Shown piece after piece: positions 45,405-58,197 of a stretch of DNA of 64,000 nt. The number at the start of each line of letters is the position of its first letter. Positions within the stretch are counted from its first letter, which is position 1. The stretch is from Desmodus rotundus (Eukaryota; Chordata; Mammalia; Chiroptera; Phyllostomidae). The notes beneath the pieces were generated by a model, which made no database searches, had not been told where the DNA came from, and was given only the letters and a program-made list of their open reading frames with translations. Position numbers and translations under genes: made by a program. The stretch is from assembly GCF_022682495.2 (NCBI RefSeq), contig NC_071395.1:57799242-57863241 (forward strand). Reading direction: 5' to 3'.

Positions 45405-46071
45405 AAGTATACAACTTTTCAGATGATGGTGGAGTAGGTGGATCTTGTACTCAGCTCCTCCCAGGACCAAACTGGGAATACAACTAAATTGGGGAACAAT
45501 CATCCTGAAAAACCAACTAAAGACTACCTGAAGAGCAGTCTTATAACCAAGGATTTGCACAAGAAGTCATGTCCAGACTAGTAAAAAGGGTAGAGACATG
45601 AAAGGGGCTGGCCCTGCTCCCACGGGTGATGGCAGAGGGGCCAGAGGGACATCTCAGCTGCCAGAGATTGCCCCTGAGAAGCATGAGGCCTGAACCCCAG
45701 GCCAGGCTTCCCAGCCCAAAGCACCAAAGCTGGGAATAGGAGCCTACAAAGCATCTGGCTATAAAAAGCAGCAGTGTTTCTGTTCACTACTGAGAAGCAA
45801 AGTCTGCTGGAGACACAGCACCCTCTTAAAGGGCCAACGTAAAACATTTTGTTCACAACCTCTCACCCTGGGCTCTGGCGGAAGAGGCGGGTGCGGACTG
45901 AAGTCGCCCAAGGAGAGTCTGAAGTTTGTGGTTCTGGAGAGACATGTGGGGGGAACAGCCACCAGGTTCCTGACACTGAGCCATTCTCAGATACTGCAGT
46001 AGCCATCTTTCCCAGTAGAGCACTCACCTCCCGGTGGCACCAGCCTCTGGACTCCCTCTAGTACTGCCCTA

Positions 46072-46874
46072 TGTCGGGGAGCTTTAGCGCAGCCCCCGTC
46101 CGCCACGGATGAAGAATAAGTCTACCAAGACATGATCTGCTTGGGGAGGAGAGGTGCTCAATCTCTCAAAGGAGAAGGGCCATGAGGCTTTTCCCCCATG
46201 GGCTTTTATTAAGTTCATTCGCACAGGAATACGGATAAAGCTCATCAATTATTGTTAGCCAGTAAGGGTTAAACAATACATGATTTACAGAGAACCTTGA
46301 GGGCTTATTCTAAGTTATAGCCAATTAGAGGGCCATTAAACTTTAGGCGCCAGACTCATTTCAGGTCTGGACCCTTATCTTTTAAGCTGAGGGTATAAAT
46401 TAAGTAGGTTTCACAGGAATGTATGTATTTTTTCTTAGGCCTGATTCCCCAGGGAATCCGCCCCTCCCAGCACAGGACTGCACTGCCCTCTGTCATTGTT
46501 TCAGGCTTAAGTCAGGCAACAGAAGTAAGGCAGCCAAGAGATTAGGAGACTTCTTGCAGACAGAATGAGGACTCAGGCTATGTCTAAGTCAAGGGGCGAG
46601 GGTCCATCACTCCCTTTCTCCATAGCTCCCGGAGTCCTTCCCTGTGGGCCTCTTCCATGACCATGCCTGTCTTAGGTTGATCCTCCCTTGAGGAATCTTA
46701 CCCGTCATTGGCTAACTGGTCAAGCTCAGGGCCAAGCAGGGTGAAGTGGGCAGACATGGCACACCTGCCAGGGAGATAAGCTTTGTGTCCTTAGTGGCTT
46801 ATGGTCCCAATTCTGACTCAGCCTTAACCATGGAGGGTTACAGCTTCTGGAACCAGGCAAGGCGGTTCCCAACA
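46072..46874 (-). mobile_element. Solo LTR, class II-like endogenous retrovirus
   Basis: An 803-bp insertion in L1 5' UTR, bounded by GCCCTA (46066-46071) and GCCCTG (46875-46880). On the minus strand it begins TGTTGGGAACCGCC and ends AGCTCCCCGACA, giving TG...CA ends with a short inverted repeat. A CTTAATAAAAGCCC polyadenylation context lies near 46200. The TGTTGGGA start and 6-bp duplication resemble betaretrovirus-like LTRs. No internal genes remain. Confidence 0.78.
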
Positions 46875-48360
46875 GCCCTGCAGAGCTTAAGACCTGCTGA
46901 GGAGTCAGGTGCATGGGCCAGGCAAAGTGGTCTGGCAGACTCAGGGTGTCAATGAATAGCTTTGGAGCAGAACCAATCCCCCCATTTTTTCTGTGAATCG
47001 GACTGGTGCTTCCTCCTCATGGAAGATTCGATAGAGATACCCTCTGGCCTTCCAACAGACCCAACTTCTGGGCTCCAGAGGCCCCACTTTCCTGACTACT
47101 AGAAGCTCCACCCCACCAAGGTCAGGACAACATCCAGAACAGACTCAGTCATGTGCTTCTGGGGCAGCAGATCATACCTACCACCTTTCCTGAAGCCTGG
47201 TGGGCACCTCCCCTTCATGGCAGATCCACTAGCCCCATCTTCCTGATTCCACCAGGGGCTCTTTCAGTGACTGAGCCTGGCAGGCAGCCAGCAGGTGGAG
47301 GCAGGAGGAGGCCAATCATGGATGGCTTGGGACAGTTGCTGGCCTGCCCCCAGAGCCTGATGCTGCTAAAAGCTGTACAGCCAGGCCCAGCAGAGGTAGC
47401 CACAAGCTGTGAATCACTGAAAGCTTCAAGCAGGTGGCCAAGGGCCACACACAGAGTGTCTGACACCAGCTGCACTGGAGTTTCTCCCAAGGGGCCTCCA
47501 AACCAAACGCCAACTGTCCAGCTTCAGACAACACCAAAGCAGGACCTGCCCACTTCACAAACAGCATAGCCAAAGATCGCAGCAGGAACTACTCTGCTGA
47601 GATGGATTCTGCGTTTTCCCTTTTTAATTTTTTGCTTCTTTCTTTTCTATTTCTTCTTTATTGTGTTCTTTTTCTTTTATCTTTTCTTTTTCTTTTGTTC
47701 TTCTTTCTTTTCTTATTCTTTTTTCCTTTTTTAATTTTAATTTTATTTGTTTAATGATTTATTTAATTTAATTTTAATTTTAAGTGTTGTTTACTTGATT
47801 CATTGTTTTGTTTCTTTTATTTTTATATCTATAAAATTTTTAGTCAAAAATATATCTATTTTTGGTCAGCACTTGCAGAGCAGCTGGCATGCTATGGTCA
47901 AGATTGAACCTTATAGTCAGCCAGCCTGAGGGTCGGTCCCACACATGAACAGCCAACAATAATCAAGATTCAATTACAACAGAAGGGCTCACATTACCCA
48001 CACAAAGGACATCCCTAGAGCACTCAGCTCAGAAGATAAAGGACATTGTAACTATGGGTCCCATAGGACACCTACTATATATGGCCACCCCACACAGACT
48101 AGGAGTCATACAGATTGATCTAATACATAGAAACAAATACAAAGAGACAACTAACATGGGCAGACAAAGACACAAGCCCCAAATAAAGCTAAATGAAATG
48201 GAAGCAATCAATCTATCAGATATAGAGTTCAAAATAATGGTTATAAGGATGTTCAAGGAACCTAGTGATAACTATAGCAGCACAAAAAGTGACATAGAAA
48301 CCATGGGAAAAACCAGTCATAAATGAAGAATACCATATAGGACATCAAGGATACACTGGA

Positions 48361-48524
48361 GCCCTTGCCAGTGTGGCTTGGTTTGTTGGAGCGTCATCCC
48401 ATATGATAGGTTGTGGGATTAACCCCTAGTTGGGGCACATATGGCAGGCAGCCAATCAATGTTTCTCACTCTCCCTTTCTCTCTCTCTAAAATCAATAAA
48501 CATATTTATTTTAAAAAATAAAAA
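48361..48524 (+). mobile_element. Ves-type SINE, internally deleted
   Basis: GCCCTTGCCAGTGTGGCTTGG head, shortened middle, then TCTCTCTCTAAAATCAATAAA tail. It lies inside ORF1 of the old L1. Confidence 0.85.
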
Positions 48525-49599
48525 GTAGATTGGATGAAGCATAAAATGAAATCAGCAATTTGGAAGACAAGGTAGAAAAATACATCCAATCAGAGCAGCA
48601 AAAATATTTTTTTTACATGAGGGCAGTTTAAGGGAACTTTGGGACAGCATGAAATATAATAGCATTCACATCATAAAGATACCAGAAAGGGAAGAGAGAG
48701 AGCAAGGGATCAAAAACCTACTTGAAAATAATAATGACCAAAAACTTTCCTAATCTGGTGAAGGAAAAAGACACACAAGTCCAGAAAGTGCAGAGGGGCC
48801 CAAACAAGATGAACACATAGAGGCTTACACCAAGACACAGCATAATTAAAATGGCAAAGGTTACAGACAAAGAGAAAATCTTAAAAACAGCAAGAGAAAA
48901 GCAAATAATTACCTACGAGGAAATTTCCCAAAGACTGTGAGCTGATCTGTCAACAGAAACATTGCAGGACAGAAGGAAATGGCATGAAATATTCAAAGCA
49001 ATGAAAAGCAAGGACCTACTACCAAGACTACTTTACCATGCAAGGCTACCACTTAAAATTGAAGGAGAAATTGAGAGATCCCAAACAAGAAAAAGCTAAA
49101 TAAGTTTGTGACCACCAAACCAGTATTAAAAGAAATGATGGAGACTTCTTGAAGATGAAGAAGAAAAAGGAGGAGGAGGAGGAGGAAAAGAAGAAACAAA
49201 GGCACAGAGTTAAAAGAATAAAATGGCAATAAATATATACCTGTCGTTAATCATTTTAAATGTAAATGGCTTAAATGCTCCAACTGAAAGACATAGAGTA
49301 GCTGAATGAATAAGCAAGCAAGACCCATATGTATGCTGTCTACAAGAGACCCACCTCAAAATGAAAGAAACACACAGTTAAGGAAAAGGGATGGAATAAG
49401 ATATTTCATGCAAATGGAAATGAAAAAAAGCTGGGGTAGCAGTACTTATATCTGACAAGACAGACTTTAAAACAAAGGCTATAGTAAGACAAAGAAGGGC
49501 ACTGCATAATGATAAAAAGAGCAATCCAATAAGAGGTATAACCCTTGCAAACATGTATGCACCCAACATAGGAGCACCTAAATATATGAAATAAATCTT

Positions 49600-50668
49600 T
49601 CTTTAATCACTTTTTTATTGTTATTCCATTACAGTTCTCCCAAATTTTCCCCTTTTTCCCTCCTCTTCCCAGCCCACCCTCCACTCCCACAGTCAATTCC
49701 CACAGTGTTGTCCATGTCTATGGGTCGTTCATACATGTTCTTTGTCTAGTCCCTCCCCCTTCTTTCCACCATTATTCCCCTTCCCACTCACCTCTGGTCA
49801 CTTTCAGTCCGTTCCATGTTTCCACACCTGTGGTTTCATTTTGTTCATTAGATTCCAGTTATAACCGAGATCATATGGTGTTTGTCCCTCACTGCCTGGC
49901 TGATTTCACTTACCATGATATTCTCCAGTTCCATCCATGCTGTCACAAAGGGTAGGAGTACCTTCTTTCTTTCTGTTGTGTAATATTCCATTGTGTAAAT
50001 GTAGCACAGTTTTTTGATCCACTCACTTAGTCATGAGCACTTAGACTGTTCCCAGTACTTGGTTATTGTAAATAGTGCTGCTAAGAATATAGGGGTGCAT
50101 AAATTCTTTTAAATTGGAGACTTGGGATTCTTAGGGTATAATTCCAGCAGTGGGGTAACTGGGTCAAAAGGCAGTTCCATTTTTACTTTTTTAAAGAAAT
50201 TCCATGCTGTTTTCGACAATGGCTGTGCCAATCTGCATTGCGACCAGCAGTGCACTAGGGTTGCCTTTTCTCCACAACCTCACCAGCACTTGTTTGTTGA
50301 TTTATTGATGACAGCCATTGTGACTTGTATGAAAGGGTATCTCACTGTGGTTTTAATTTGCATCTCTCTGACGGCTAGTGATGTTGAGCATCCTTTCATT
50401 TGTCTACAGGACATATGTAGGTCCTCCTTAAAGAAGTGTTTGTTCAGATTGTTTGCCCATTTTTAATTGGATTATTGTCTTCTTAGTGTTCAGTCATATG
50501 AATTCTTTATATATTTTGGAGATCAAACCCTTGTCTGAAGTATCCTTGGCAAATATGTTCTCCCATACAGTCATTTCCTTTTCATTTTGATGATGGGTTC
50601 TTTAGCCGTGCAGAAGCTTTTTAACTTAATGTAGTCCCATTTGTTTATTTTTTTCCAAATTTCCCTTA
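49600..50668 (-). mobile_element. 5'-truncated L1 in the old L1
   Basis: The plus strand shows the complement of an L1 3' end ('ttttttattgttattccattacag', 'ggtttcattttgttcattagattcc', through ORF2 text to 'aaatttccctt'). The flanking target repeats ATGAAATAAATCTT (ending 49599) and ATGCGAAGCAAATCTT (50668-50683) are similar but diverged. Confidence 0.85.
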
Positions 50669-50683
50669 TGCGAAGCAAATCTT

Positions 50684-53005
50684 CTTTTTAAATTTTTATT
50701 GTTATTCAATTACAGTTGTCTGCCTTTTCTCCCCATCCCTCCACCCCACCCCAGCTGAACCCACCTCCCTCCCCCACCTCCACCCAACCCCTTGATTTTG
50801 TCCATGTGTCCTTAATAGTAGTTCCTGTAATCCCCTCTTCCCACTGTCCCCACCCCTCTCCCCCCTGGCTATTGTTAGATTGTTCTTAACTTCAATGTCT
50901 CTGGTTAAATTTTGTTTGCTTTTTTCTTCTATTGCTTATGTTCCAGTTAAAGGTGAGATCATATGGTATTTGTCCCTCACTGCCTGGCTTATTTCACTTA
51001 GCATAATGCTCTCTGGTTCCATCCATGCTGTTGCAAAGGGTATAAGCTCCTTCTTTCTCTCTGCTGCGTAGAATTCCATTGTGTAAATATACCATAGTTT
51101 TTGGATCCACTCATTTGCTGGTGGGCACTTAGGTTGCTTCCAGTACTTGGCTATTGTAAATTGTGCTGCTATGAACATTGGGGTGCACAGATTCTTCTGG
51201 ATTGGTGTTTCAGTGTTCTTAGGGTATAATCCCAGCAGTGGAATTGCTGGGTCAAAGGGCAGTTCCATTTGTAGTTTTCTGAGGAAAGTCCATACTGTTT
51301 TCCACAGTGGCCTCACCAGTCTGCATTCCCACCAACAGTGCACTAGGGTTCCCTTTTCTCCGCATCCTCTCCAACATTTGTTTGTGGATTTGTTTCTGTT
51401 GGCCACTCTGACTGGTGTGAGATGGTACCTCATTGTGGTTTTAATTTGCATCTCCCTGATGGCTAGTGATGCTGAGCATCTTTTCATATGTCTTTGGGCC
51501 CTCTGTATGTCTTCCTTGGAGAAGTGTCTGTTCAAGTCCTCTGCCCATTTTTTCATTGGGTTGTTTGTCTTCCTGGAGTGGAGTCGTGTGAGTTCTTTAT
51601 ATATTTTGGAGATCAGGCCCTTGTCTGAGGTATCATTAGCAAATATGTTCTCCCATACTGTTGGTTCTCTTTGTAATTTGGTGCTGTTTTCTTTAGCCAT
51701 GCAGAAGCTTTTTATTTTGATGAGGTCCCACATGTTTATCCTTTCCTTTATGTCCCTTGCTTTAGGGGACATGTCTCTGAGGATGTTGCTGCGTGGAATG
51801 TCTGAGATTTTCCTGCCAATGTTTTCCTCTAGGACTCTTATGGTGCTACGACTTATATTTAAGTCTTTTATCCATCTTGAGTTTATTTTTGTATGTGGCG
51901 TAAGTTGGTGATCGAGTTTCATTTTTTTGCACGTAGCTGTCCAGATCTCCCAACCCCGTCTGTTGAAGAGGCTGTTTTTGCTCCATTTTATGCTCCTGCC
52001 TCCTTTGTCAAATATTAATTGACCGTAAAGGCTTGAGTTTATTTCTGGGCTCTCTGTTCTGTTCCACTGGTCTATGTGCCTGTTTTTATGCCAGTACCAG
52101 GCTGTTTTGATTACAGTAGCTTTGTAATACAGTTTGATATCAGGTATTGTGATCCCTCCTGCTTTGTTCTTCTTTCTCAAAATTGCTGCAGCTATTCGGG
52201 GTCGTTTATGGTTCCATATGAATTTCTGAAATATTTGTTCTATATCTGTGAAATATGTCATGGGTACTTCAATAGGGATTGCATTGAATCTATAAATCAC
52301 TTTGGGTTATATGGCCATTTTGATGATGTTAATTCTTCCAGTCCATGAGCATGGTACATGCTTCCATTTGTTTTTGCCTTCCTTAATTTCTTTCTTCAGT
52401 GTTGTGTAGTTTTCTGAGTACAGGTCTTTTACCTCCTTGGTTAGGTTGATTCCTAGGTACTTGATTTTTCTTGTTGCTATATCAAATGGGATTTTTTTTC
52501 CCTGATTTCTGTTTCTGCTGTTTCATTGTTGGTATACAGGAATGCCCTTGATTTCTGAGTATTGACTTTGTATCCAGCTGTTTTGCCAAATTCATTTATT
52601 AGGTCGAGTAGTTTTTTGGTGGAGTCTATAGGATTTTCCGTGTACACTATCATGTCATCTGCAAACAGTGACAGTTTCATTTCCTCCTTTCCAATTTGGA
52701 TGCCTTTTATTGCTTTTATTGTCTGATTGCTGTGGCTAGGACTTCCAATACTATGTTGACTAGGAGTGGTGAGAGAGGGCATCCTTGTCTTGTTCCTGAT
52801 CTTAGTGGGAAAGCTCTAAGTTTTTGTCCATTGAGTATGATGTTGGCCGTAGGTCTCTCATATATGGCCTTTATATTATATTGAGGAATGCTCCCTCTAT
52901 ACCCACTTTGCTGAGTGTTGTTATCAGAAATGGGTGCTGTATCTTTTCAAATGCTTTTCCCACATCTATTGATATGATCAAGTTGTTTTTGTCTTTGCTT
53001 CAATT
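50684..53005 (-). mobile_element. Young L1, left inverted arm
   Basis: The minus strand reads from reverse-transcriptase text (about 53005) to an L1 3' UTR and A-tail at 50684. A 454-codon C-terminal ORF2 fragment is open at 50936-52300. Upstream frames carry stops and frameshifts that are also in the right arm (for example CAGACAATAAAAGC near 52715). It faces the plus-oriented copy at 55793-58195. Confidence 0.93.
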
Positions 53006-53584
53006 TTTTTCCTAGGTTGATTTGCTGAGAACATGCTTGATATGATTTCAATCTTATTAAATTTATTGAGACTTGTTTTGTTTCCTAACATGTGCTGTAT
53101 TCTTGAAAATGTTCTATGTGTGCTTGAAAAAAAATGCATGTTCGGCTGCTTTGGTGTGAAATGCTCCGAAGATATAAATTAAATCCATCTGATCTAATAT
53201 CTAATTTAAGGCCACCATTTCCTTATTGATTTTCTTGTGTGGAGTATCTATCTATTCATGTCAATGGATTATGAAAATCCCGTACTATGACTGTATTTCT
53301 GTTGATCTCTTGCCCCTTTTTAAAAAATTTTACTTTTTGTTTTTTTAAAGATTTTACTTATTTTTTTTTTAAGAGGGAAAGAGAGGGAGAAAGAGAGGGA
53401 GAGAAGCATTAATGTGTGGTTACCTCTCATACACCTTGTACTGGGGACCTGGCCTGCAACGCAGGCACATTCCCTAGATTGGGAATTAAACCGGCGACCC
53501 ATTGATTCACAGGTTGGCACTCAACCACTGAGCCACACCAGCCAGGTGATCCCTCCCTTTTTGTTCATCAAGATTTGCTTCGCA
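53006..53584 (-). other. Inverted piece of the old host L1
   Basis: Read on minus this gives consecutive old-L1 endonuclease text: GATGAACAAAAAGGGAGGGATC, then 'cagtcatagtacgggattttc' and 'gattgaaatcatatcaagcat', interrupted by a SINE. The preceding and following endonuclease parts are on plus (ending 49599 and starting 59113). AAGATTTGCTTCGCA at 53570-53584 is the exact reverse complement of 50669-50683. Confidence 0.85.
53343..53548 (-). mobile_element. Ves-type SINE
   Basis: Reverse-complement SINE with GAGAGGGAGAAAGAGAGGGAG tail complement and CACACCAGCCAGG head. It inserted in the old L1 before that segment was inverted or within it. Confidence 0.95.
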
Positions 53585-56500
53585 GAGCTAACCCCTATCC
53601 TTCACAGACCATTCGAAAAAAATCCAAACTGATGGAAGACTCCCAAACTCTTTTTATGAAGCCAGCATCATCCTAATCCCAAAACCAGATAAAGACACAC
53701 AAAGAAAGAAAACTTCAGGCCAATGAAGCTGATGAACATAGATGCTAAAATTCTCAAAAAAATATTGGCAAACCGCATTCAGCAATACATTAAAAAGATC
53801 ATACACAAGCTTGGAGAACCAAGATGGCGGCATAGGTAGACACACTGCACCTCCTCGCACAACCAGAACTGACAGAAAATCAAATGGCAAGGAAGTCTGA
53901 CACCAAGGAAATAAAAAATAAACATTCATCCAGACTGGTAGGAGGGGCTGAGATGAGCAGCCAGGGCAGAGAGGACTTGCGTTGCCGTGACAGGACCGAG
54001 ACTGGCAGAGTGTGGGAAAAACGGGACAGGCAGTCAGACCACTGGCAGACCCTGCGGCCCCACATTTGCGCAGATAAACTGAGAGGGCTGGTCTCAGAGT
54101 GGAGGAGAACAGGGCAGGCAGAGCGGCGAGTAGCACCCCACAGCCCCACATTCACGCACAGATAAACCGAACAAACAGTGGGGAGCAAAGCAGACTGCGT
54201 AACCCAGGGCTCCAGCGCAGGGAAATAAAGCCTCAAACCTCTGATTGAAAACGCCCATGGGGTTTGGGGCAGCAGCAGGAGAGACTCCCAGCCTCACAGG
54301 AGAGGTCGTTGGAGAGACCCACCCACTCGGGAACCAACACCAGAGGGGCCCAGTTTGATTGTGGGTAGTAGAGTGAAAGATAGAGGTCCAATGGAGAGTG
54401 GAGTGGGTGCCATTGCTCCCTCTCGGCCCCTCCCCCACATACAGCATCACAGTGCTGCAATCAGCATTACCCTGCCCTGGGGAACACCTAAGGCGCCGCC
54501 CCTTTAACTAACAGACATGCTAAGACAAAAAAAAAAAAAAAAAAATGGCCCAAATGACAGAACACATCAAAGCTCCAGAAAAAATACAACTAAGCAAGGA
54601 AGCGACAGCCAACCTATCGGATGCACAGTTCAAAACACTGGTTATTAAGACGCTCACAGAATTGGTTGAATGTGTTCGAAAACTAGAAGAAAAAACGAAG
54701 GCTATGCCAAGAGAAACAAAGGAAAATGTATAGGGAACCAATAGTGATGTGAAGGAAACTGGGACTCAAATCAACGGTGTGGACCAGAAGGAAGAAAGAA
54801 ACATCCAACCAGAAAAGAATGAAGAAACAAGAACTTGGAAAAATGAGGAGAGGCTTAGGAACCTCCAGGACATCTTGAAACGTTCCAACATCCGAATTAT
54901 AGGGGTGCCAGAAGGAGAAGAGGAAGAACAAAAATTGAAAACTTATTTGAACAAATAATGAAGGAGAACTTCCCTACTCTGGCAAAGGAAATAGACTTCC
55001 AGGAAGTCCAGGAAGCTCAGAGAGTCTCAAAGAAGCTGGACCCAAGGAGGAACACACCAAAGCACATCATAATTACGTTACCTTAGATTAAACAGGAGAG
55101 AATCTTAGAAGCAGCAAGAGAAAAGGACACAGTTACCTACAAAGGACTTCCCATAAGATTGTTAGCTGATTTCTCCAAAGAGACCTTACAGGCAAGAAGG
55201 GGCTGGCAAGAAGTATTCCAAGTCAGGAAAGGCAAGGACCTACATCCAAGATTACTGTATCCAGCAAATCTATCATTTAGAATGGAAGGGGAGATAACAT
55301 GCTTCTCAGATAAGGTCAAGTTAAAGAAGTTCATCATCAGCAAGCCCTTATTATATGAAATGTAAAGGGACTTACCTAAGAAAAAGAAGATCAAAAATAG
55401 GAACAGTAAAAATGACAGCAAACTCACAGTTATTAACGACCACACCTAAAACAAAAACAAGAGCAAACTAACTAGGCAAACAACTAGAACAAGAACAGAA
55501 CCATAGAGATGGAGATCACATGAAGGGTTGCAATAGGGGAGGGAGAGGGGGGGAAGGTACAGAGAATAAGCAGCATAGATGATAGGTGGAAAATAGACAG
55601 GGGGAGGGTAAGAATAGTGTAGGAAATGTAGAATCCAAAGAACTTATAAGTATGACCCATGGACATGAACTATAGGGGGGGGGAATGTGGGAGGGAGGGG
55701 GTGGGCAGGATGGAGGAAGTAAGGGGGGCGGGAAATGGGACAAGTGTAATAGCATAATCAATAAATATATTTTTTAAAAAAAGATCATACACCATGATCT
55801 GGTGGGATTCTTCCCAGGGATGTAAGGATGGTACAATATTCACAAATCAATAAACATAATATATCGTATCAACAATAGCAAAGACAAAAGTCACTTGTTC
55901 ATATCAATAGATGTGGTAAAAGCATTTGAAAACATACAGCACCCATTTCTGATAACAACACTTAGCAAGGTGGGAATAGAGGGAGCATTCCTCAATATAA
56001 TATAAAGGCCATATATGAGAGACCTACGGCCAACATCATACTCAATGGACAAAAACTTAGAGCTTTCCCACTAAGATCAGGAACAAGACAAGGATGCCCT
56101 CTCTCACCACTCCTAGTCAACATAGTATTGGAAGTCCTAGCCACAGCAATCAGACAATAAAAGCAATAAAAGGCATCCAAATTGGAAAGGAGGAAATGAA
56201 ACTGTCACTGTTTGCAGATGACATGATAGTGTACACGGAAAATCCTATAGACTCCACCAAAAAACTACTCGACCTAATAAATGAATTTGGCAAAACAGCT
56301 GGATACAAAGTCAATACTCAGAAATCAAGGGCATTCCTGTATACCAACAATGAAACAGCAGAAACAGAAATCAGGGGAAAAAAAATCCCATTTGATATAG
56401 CAACAAGAAAAATGAAGTACCTGGGAATCAACCTAACCAAGGAGGTAAAAGACCTGTACTCAGAAAACTACACAACACTGAAGAAAGAAATTAAGGAAGG

Positions 56501-58195
56501 CAAAAACAAATGGAAGCATGTACCATGCTCATGGACTGGAAGAATTAACATCATCAAAATGGCCATATAACCCAAAGTGATTTATAGATTCAATGCAATC
56601 CCTATTGAAGTACCCATGACATATTTCACAGATATAGAACAAATATTTCAGAAATTCATATGGAACCATAAACGACCCCGAATAGCTGCAGCAATTTTGA
56701 GAAAGAAGAACAAAGCAGGAGGGATCACAATACCTGATATCAAACTGTATTACAAAGCTACTGTAATCAAAACAGCCTGGTACTGGCATAAAAACAGGCA
56801 CATAGACCAGTGGAACAGAACAGAGAGCCCAGAAATAAACTCAAGCCTTTACGGTCAATTAATATTTGACAAAGGAGGCAGGAGCATAAAATGGAGCAAA
56901 AACAGCCTCTTCAACAGACGGGGTTGGGAGATCTGGACAGCTACGTGCAAAAAAATGAAACTCGATCACCAACTTACGCCACATACAAAAATAAACTCAA
57001 GATGGATAAAAGACTTAAATATAAGTCGTAGCACCATAAGAGTCCTAGAGGAAAACATTGGCAGGAAAATCTCAGACATTCCACGCAGCAACATCCTCAG
57101 AGACATGTCCCCTAAAGCAAGGGACATAAAGGAAAGGATAAACATGTGGGACCTCATCAAAATAAAAAGCTTCTGCATGGCTAAAGAAAACAGCACCAAA
57201 TTACAAAGAGAACCAACAGTATGGGAGAACATATTTGCTAATGATACCTCAGACAAGGGCCTGATCTCCAAAATATATAAAGAACTCACACGACTCCACT
57301 CCAGGAAGACAAACAACCCAATGAAAAAATGGGCAGAGGACTTGAACAGACACTTCTCCAAGGAAGACATACAGAGGGCCCAAAGACATATGAAAAGATG
57401 CTCAGCATCACTAGCCATCAGGGAGATGCAAATTAAAACCACAATGAGGTACCATCTCACACCAGTCAGAGTGGCCAACAGAAACAAATCCACAAACAAA
57501 TGTTGGAGAGGATGCGGAGAAAAGGGAACCCTAGTGCACTGTTGGTGGGAATGCAGACTGGTGAGGCCACTGTGGAAAACAGTATGGACTTTCCTCAGAA
57601 AACTACAAATGGAACTGCCCTTTGACCCAGCAATTCCACTGCTGGGATTATACCCTAAGAACACTGAAACACCAATCCAAAAGAACCTGTGCACCCCAAT
57701 GTTCATAGCAGCACAATTTACAATAGCCAAGTACTGGAAGCAACCTAAGTGCCCACCAGCAAATGAGTGGATCCAAAAACTATGGTATATTTACACAATG
57801 GAATTCTACGCAGCAGAGAGAAAGAAGGAGCTTATACCCTTTGCAACAGCATGGATGGAACCAGAGAGCATTATGCTAAGAGAAATAAGCCAGGCGGTGA
57901 GGGACAAATACCATATGATCTCACCCTTAACTAGAACATAAGCAAATGAAGTAAAAAAGCAAACAAAATATAACCAGAGACATTGAAGTTAAGAACAATC
58001 TAACAATAGTCAAGGGGGAGTGGGGTGGGGACAGTGTGAAGAGGGGATTACAGGAACTACTACAAAGGACACATGGACAAAATCAAGGTGGTGGGTGGAG
58101 GTGGGGGAGGGAGGTGGGTTCAGCTGGGGTGGGGTGGAGGGATGGGGAGAAAAGGCAGACAACTGTAATTGAATAACAATAAAAATTTAAAAAAA
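53585..58195 (+). mobile_element. Young L1, right inverted arm (contains a HAL1)
   Basis: Starts mid-ORF2 at GAGCTAACCCCTATCC. It is interrupted by HAL1 copy 4 (53807-55777), resumes at 55793 and ends with ORF2 stop at 57941, 3' UTR and A-tail to about 58195. 56577-57941 encodes a 454-codon ORF2 C-terminus almost identical to the left arm. It is inactive: frameshifts and stops lie in the RT part, and the endonuclease is absent. Confidence 0.92.
53807..55777 (+). mobile_element. HAL1-like element, copy 4
   Basis: 5' end GCTTGGAGAACCAAGATGGCGGC, CpG-containing leader, ORF1 from ATG 54545 broken by TAG at 54731-54733 and by a frameshift near 54934, then the HAL1 3' UTR ending AATCAATAAATATA. 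Target repeats AAAAAGATCATACAC lie at 53792-53806 and 55778-55792. No ORF2. The most complete and probably youngest of the four. Confidence 0.93.
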
Positions 58196-58197
58196 AA

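Noticed and set aside
51147..51911. Open frame of 254 codons on plus (and its twin 56966-57730 on minus)
   Set aside because: It is the antisense shadow of the L1 ORF2 C-terminus. The identical twin in the other arm confirms that it follows the L1, not a gene.
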